From RPQJ01 sp963846885 (GTDB lineage: Bacteria; Pseudomonadota; Gammaproteobacteria; Steroidobacterales; Steroidobacteraceae): 64,000 nt of DNA. Location of the stretch: positions 1-64,000 of the forward strand of contig CAWJXS010000024.1 of assembly GCA_963846885.1 (NCBI GenBank), in the 5' to 3' direction. A program made the position numbers and the translations under genes. Position 1 is the first letter of the stretch, and each line of letters starts with the position of its first letter. Below the pieces are notes generated by a model. The model had not been told where the DNA came from. It saw only the letters and a program-made list of their open reading frames with translations, and did not search any database. This document shows, in pieces, positions 61,063-64,000 of the stretch.

Positions 61063-61237
61063 GGGGTTAGGGGTTAGGGGCTAGGGGCTAGGGGTTAGGG
61101 GCTAGTCGGAAGTACGGCATGAATCGTCGGTGTGAACGCGATCATTGAATTCTCAAAGGCCGACTGACTGGAGACTGTTGGTACAAGAGCGGAGCTGCTC
61201 ATTTCCGACTAACCCCTAACCCCTAGCCCCTAGCCCC
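61063..61237. repeat. Composite inverted repeat with GGGG(T/C)TA heptamer arms, copy 1
   Basis: Left arm: six tandem heptamers GGGGTTA or GGGGCTA (61063-61104) followed by GTCGGAA. Right arm: TTCCGAC followed by four heptamers TAACCCC or TAGCCCC (61210-61237). The arms are reverse complements, enclosing a core of about 95 bases with no gene. The left arm starts 6 bases upstream of the dnaQ start; the right arm begins 5 bases after the aminotransferase stop. Confidence 0.92.
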
Positions 61238-61242
61238 TCAGC

Positions 61243-62358
61243 TCAGGCAACCGCCTGAGCGAGTGCCTCCACCACCTGCACCTGTTGCTCGTCGGTCAGG
61301 TACGGATGCATGGGTAGACTGAGGACACGGCGCGCAGCCGCCTCCGAAAGCGGGAAGTCGCCCTCCTTGTGCCCGAGGTGCTTGAACACGGGTTGCATGT
61401 GCAGCGCGAGCGGGTAATGCACCGCCGTCGGCACGCCGGCGGTCTTCATGCGCGTCTCGACGATCTCGCGTTGTTCGACCTCGACCGTGTACTGCGCGTA
61501 GACGCTGGTATTGAAGCGCTCGACCGTCGGCGCGCGCACCTTGGCGCTGGCGCCCGTGCCGAACTTTTCAGCGATGAGTTCGGCATAGCGCTCGCCCAAC
61601 CGATGCCGGGCCGCCACCTCGTCCGGAAAGATTTCCATCTTGGCGAGCAGCACGGCGGCCTGGATCGAATCGAGGCGCCCGGTGAGGCCCAGGCGCGGAT
61701 GGTGGTAGCGACGGTCCTGCCCGTGCACGCGGATCTCACGCATGATCGTCGCGAGCCTGTCGTCGTTCGTGAACAACGCGCCACCGTCGCCGTAGCAGCC
61801 GAGCGGTTTCGACGGAAAAAACGACGTCGCGCCAATCAGCGTCATGCCGCCGGAGCGACGACCCTTGTACGTGGCACCAAAGCTCTGCGCGGCGTCCTCG
61901 ATGACGGGCAACTCGTTGCGACACGCGATTTCGTTGATCGCGTCGATGTCCGGGCATTGCCCGTAGAGCGACACCGGCATGATCGCCTTCGTGCGCGGCG
62001 TGATGGCCGCCTGCAGCTTCGCCGGATCCAGGTTGTAGGTGGCGCGGTCGATATCGACGAAGACGGGCTTCGCGCCGATGAGCGCGATCATCTCGGCGGT
62101 TGCGAAAAACGTGAAGGGCACGGTGATGACTTCATCGCCCGGACCGATGTCGAGCGCCATGAGCGCCATCAGCAGCGCATCGGTGCCGCTCGCCACGCCC
62201 AGGCAGTGCTTGGTGCCCACGTACTCCGCGAGCTGCTTTTCGAGCTCGACGACCTCGGGCCCCATGACGTACTGACCGTGCTCGAGCACCTTGTGGATGC
62301 GTTCGTCGACCGTGGTCTTGAGACGGCTGTACTGGGTCTTGAGGTCGATGAAATCCAT
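61243..62358 (-). CDS. DegT/DnrJ/EryC1/StrS sugar aminotransferase (WbpE-like)
   Basis: PLP-dependent transaminase of 371 residues acting on a keto-sugar nucleotide. MDFIDLKTQYSRLKTTVDER is a WbpE-like start; PLP contacts lie in GVASGTDALLMALMALDIGP, VIEDAAQSFGATYKGRRSGG (Asp) and ATSFFPSKPLGCYGDGGALF with the Schiff-base Lys in FPSKPLG. It could aminate a 3-keto product derived from the TviB/WbpA product, as in UDP-ManNAc(3NAc)A synthesis, but WbpB- and WbpD-like partners are not in this window. It is wedged between dnaQ and rnhA and bounded by the two heptamer repeats. Intact. Confidence 0.92.
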   Translation of the reverse strand: MDFIDLKTQYSRLKTTVDERIHKVLEHGQYVMGPEVVELEKQLAEYVGTKHCLGVASGTDALLMALMALDIGPGDEVITVPFTFFATAEMIALIGAKPVFVDIDRATYNLDPAKLQAAITPRTKAIMPVSLYGQCPDIDAINEIACRNELPVIEDAAQSFGATYKGRRSGGMTLIGATSFFPSKPLGCYGDGGALFTNDDRLATIMREIRVHGQDRRYHHPRLGLTGRLDSIQAAVLLAKMEIFPDEVAARHRLGERYAELIAEKFGTGASAKVRAPTVERFNTSVYAQYTVEVEQREIVETRMKTAGVPTAVHYPLALHMQPVFKHLGHKEGDFPLSEAAARRVLSLPMHPYLTDEQQVQVVEALAQAVA

Positions 62359-62396
62359 GGTGTTCCTACGGAGAGCGCTGCTCGCTGTAGTTTAAA

Positions 62397-62537
62397 GGGG
62401 TTAGGGGCTAGGGGTTAGTCGGAGTGTAAGAGCGCTGGCGCACAGAGCCCTCACCCGGCCTGGCGGCCGACCTCTCCCGCAAGCGGGAGAGGTGCACGGC
62501 TGTTCCGACTATCCCCTAATCCCTAGCCCCTAGCCCC
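62397..62537. repeat. Composite inverted repeat with GGGG(T/C)TA heptamer arms, copy 2
   Basis: Left arm: three heptamers GGGGTTA-GGGGCTA-GGGGTTA (62397-62417) then GTCGGA. Right arm: TTCCGAC then TATCCCC, a degenerate TAATCCC and two TAGCCCC (62510-62537). The core differs from copy 1 and holds a REP-like palindrome (62446-62494). The right arm overlaps the 3' end of rnhA and supplies its stop codon. Confidence 0.92.
62446..62494. repeat. REP-like palindrome nested in the heptamer repeat
   Basis: GCCCTCACCCGGCCTGGCGG then CTCTCCCGCAAGCGGGAGAG. Same family as the other eight loci, closest to the copy at 26625-26686. Confidence 0.88.
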
Positions 62538-62985
62538 TTGGGCATCGCGCAACGCGGCGAATGCCCAGGTTGGCCAGTTCATCCGCCCGCTCGTTGCCCG
62601 GATGGCCGGCGTGTCCCTTGACCCAGTGCCAGTGCACTTCGTGCCGGCCGATCTGCTCCTCGAGCAGCAGCCACAGGTCAGCGTTCTTTACGGGCTTCTT
62701 GTCGGCGGTCTTCCAGCCCCGCTTCTTCCATTGCGGCAGCCACTCGGTGATACCCAGCCGCACGTACTGCGAATCCGTGTAGAGCTGCACGACGCAGGGC
62801 CGCTTCAACGCCGCCAGCGCCTCGATGGCGGCCGTGAGTTCCATGCGGTTGTTGGTCGTGTGCGGCTCGCCGCCGTAGAGCTCCTTGCGGTGCGCGCCAG
62901 TCTCGAGCAGCGCGCCCCACCCTCCCGGACCGGGATTGCCCTTGCAGGCGCCGTCCGTGTGCACGATCACCTCGGAGGTGCTCAT
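62530..62985 (-). CDS. rnhA: Ribonuclease HI
   Basis: Cuts RNA in RNA-DNA hybrids. 151 residues with VIVHTDGACKGNPGPGGWGA (first catalytic Asp), TTNNRMELTAAIEALAAL (Glu), VQLYTDSQYVRLGITEWLPQ (Asp) and GHAGHPGNERADELANLG (Asp). The normal end is near DELANLGIR; the tail RVARCPRG and the TAG stop run into the heptamer repeat. ATG 62985 overlaps the methyltransferase stop (ATGA). Confidence 0.96.
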   Translation of the reverse strand: MSTSEVIVHTDGACKGNPGPGGWGALLETGAHRKELYGGEPHTTNNRMELTAAIEALAALKRPCVVQLYTDSQYVRLGITEWLPQWKKRGWKTADKKPVKNADLWLLLEEQIGRHEVHWHWVKGHAGHPGNERADELANLGIRRVARCPRG

Positions 62986-63716
62986 GCTGCCTGTCGCGTC
63001 GTCGGCTCGGGTGCGGCCGCTCCCACCAGCACCGGACGTTGTGTCCATGCGGGCCGGATCGGCGTGACGGCATGCACGCGCTTGCGCGCCTTGAGCAGGT
63101 AGGCGCCCGCGAGCGGCGATGCGATGGCCGGCCCGCGGCGTTCGAGCCAGCTGTCGGGGCGCAAACCGAACATGCGCTGCGCCCAAGGCGGCCCGAACAG
63201 GTAGCGGCGCGTCGAGACGATTTCGAAGCCCAGCAGGCTCAGCCAGTCGCGCGTGCGGTGTTCGCTCATCAGCCGTGCCGCGTGCGGTGGGAAGCGATTG
63301 TTCGACGCGAAATGATGCCGCACGCCCCACGTGCCCCAGGGATTGAAGGCACAGATGATCAGGTTGCCTTCGCCGACCAGCACGCGGTCGACCTCGCGCA
63401 GCAATTCGTGCGGACGCGGCGCGTGCTCGAGCGTGTGGGGCAGCAGCACGGCTTCGACCGAATTGGTTGCAATTGGCAGCGCATCGAAGTGGGCGCGGAT
63501 CGCGCCGGGCCCTGCCGCGTCCGGTGCGATGTAACTGCGGTGCTGCGTGCGCGCGGCCTCGCACAGGCGGGCCGGATCACCCCACCGGCCGATCTGCAGC
63601 AGTTCGAACCCGACGACATCCGCCAGCGCGTCCTGCAGCAGGTGCGTCTCGAGCGCGAGCACGGCCGCCCCGAGCGGGGAACCGAGCCAGTGATCTGCGA
63701 CGGGGTTCGCGGTCAT
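62982..63716 (-). CDS. SAM-dependent methyltransferase (YafS-like)
   Basis: About 244 residues, the YafS-position gene between gloB and rnhA. It has VVGFELLQIGRWGDPARLCE, ALPIATNSVEAVLLPHTLEH, EVDRVLVGEGNLIICAFNPW and SLLGFEIVSTRRYLFGPPW. ATG 63716 (MTANPVADHWLGSPLG) is preferred to an upstream in-frame start at 63791. Substrate unknown. Intact; divergent from gloB. Confidence 0.88.
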   Translation of the reverse strand: MTANPVADHWLGSPLGAAVLALETHLLQDALADVVGFELLQIGRWGDPARLCEAARTQHRSYIAPDAAGPGAIRAHFDALPIATNSVEAVLLPHTLEHAPRPHELLREVDRVLVGEGNLIICAFNPWGTWGVRHHFASNNRFPPHAARLMSEHRTRDWLSLLGFEIVSTRRYLFGPPWAQRMFGLRPDSWLERRGPAIASPLAGAYLLKARKRVHAVTPIRPAWTQRPVLVGAAAPEPTTRQAA

Positions 63717-63854
63717 GCGCGCAAGGATAGCTGCAAGCCGCTGTGCCACGTCGAAAAAACGTGGCCTGTCTGGTGGAATTTTTTGCCCCAAACGGCTCTA
63801 ATACGCGCGCCCGGACTCATTGGCCCGTGGACCACGACGAGGAGTCCCCAGCCA
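63717..63854. promoter_or_regulatory. Divergent promoter region between yafS-like gene and gloB
   Basis: 138 bases with an A/T-rich stretch around 63755-63785 (GTCGAAAAAACGTGG, GGAATTTTTTGCCCC). Promoters for both directions are expected here. AGTCCCCAGCCAG before the gloB ATG contains no strong ribosome binding site. Confidence 0.45.
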
Positions 63855-64000
63855 GATGCTGCAAGTGAGCCCGGTGCGGGCGTTTTCGGACAACTACATC
63901 TGGCTGATACGCGCGCCGGCCGACCCGGGCGCCGCAGTCGTAGTCGATCCGGGCGACGACCGTCCTGTGCAGCAGGCCCTGCAGGCCGCAGGGTTGCGAC
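63855..64000 (+). CDS. gloB: Hydroxyacylglutathione hydrolase (glyoxalase II), 5' part only
   Basis: The first 48 residues begin MLQVSPVRAFSDNYIWLIRA and continue AAVVVDPGDDRPVQQALQAA, the conserved start of the metallo-beta-lactamase-fold GloB. The THxHxDH metal motif lies beyond the window. Gene order gloB / methyltransferase / rnhA / dnaQ supports the call. Confidence 0.93.

Noticed and set aside
61063..61237. Heptamer array considered as a CRISPR array
   Set aside because: Units are 7 bases with no spacers and the arms are inverted, not direct, around the core. No cas genes nearby.

Overview
The window is high-GC chromosomal DNA from a Gram-negative bacterium, most likely a gammaproteobacterium. 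Supporting signs are the conserved gloB-methyltransferase-rnhA-dnaQ neighbourhood at the right end, gltX beside tRNA-Ala and tRNA-Glu, NhaB, and lipoprotein and outer-membrane export genes. I would not name a genus. Almost all of the window is devoted to making, polymerising and exporting polysaccharide.

Region A (1-22934, all minus strand, transcribed right to left) is a PEP-CTERM/exosortase A (XrtA) exopolysaccharide operon. In transcription order it encodes an initiating sugar transferase (TIGR03013), PrsK, PrsR, the TPR lipoprotein PrsT, a Wza-like export lipoprotein, a chain-length determinant, a tyrosine autokinase, an outer-membrane beta-barrel, a polysaccharide deacetylase, a FemAB-like protein, an asparagine-synthase-like amidotransferase, a glycosyltransferase, GDP-mannose 6-dehydrogenase (AlgD type), a membrane transglutaminase-like protein, exosortase A fused to EpsI, and a second glycosyltransferase cut by the window edge. 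Many junctions are 4-base ATGA or TTGA overlaps.

Region B (22935-26603) is housekeeping: tRNA-Ala(GGC), tRNA-Glu(TTC), gltX, a VapBC toxin-antitoxin pair with a palindromic operator, tRNA-Val(CAC) and a YdcF-like protein.

Region C (26691-37203) makes nucleotide sugars: phosphomannomutase, GDP-mannose pyrophosphorylase, UDP-glucose dehydrogenase, UDP-GlcNAc 2-epimerase, the WecA-type initiating transferase and, divergently on the plus strand, rmlBDAC for dTDP-rhamnose.

Region D (37268-58722) is a second, Wzx/Wzy-type polysaccharide locus: methyltransferases, four glycosyltransferases, an asparagine synthase, Wzy-like and Wzx proteins, a Wzz, a large SLBB export protein, Wzi, Pgi, UDP-glucuronate 4-epimerase and a TviB-type dehydrogenase. 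With AlgD, Ugd, ManB/ManC and RmlABCD, the predicted precursors are strongly uronic-acid-biased.

Region E (58796-64000) is nhaB, dnaQ, a DegT/DnrJ aminotransferase flanked by two unusual composite inverted repeats made of GGGG(T/C)TA heptamers, rnhA, a methyltransferase and the start of gloB.

Two features cut across the window. First, palindromic elements of the type CCCTCTCCCGC-n-GCGGGAGAGG occur at nine places. Three lie inside coding sequences as translatable insertions and a fourth supplies a C-terminal tail. Second, reading frames are broken in patches (about 1-3500, 10100-17900, 21190-21460, 33100-36600, 50500-54350) while neighbouring genes are clean. Every coding frameshift I resolved to the base is one extra base, which suggests uncorrected sequencing insertions rather than gene decay. 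Coordinates of broken genes are therefore given as the span of the whole gene.
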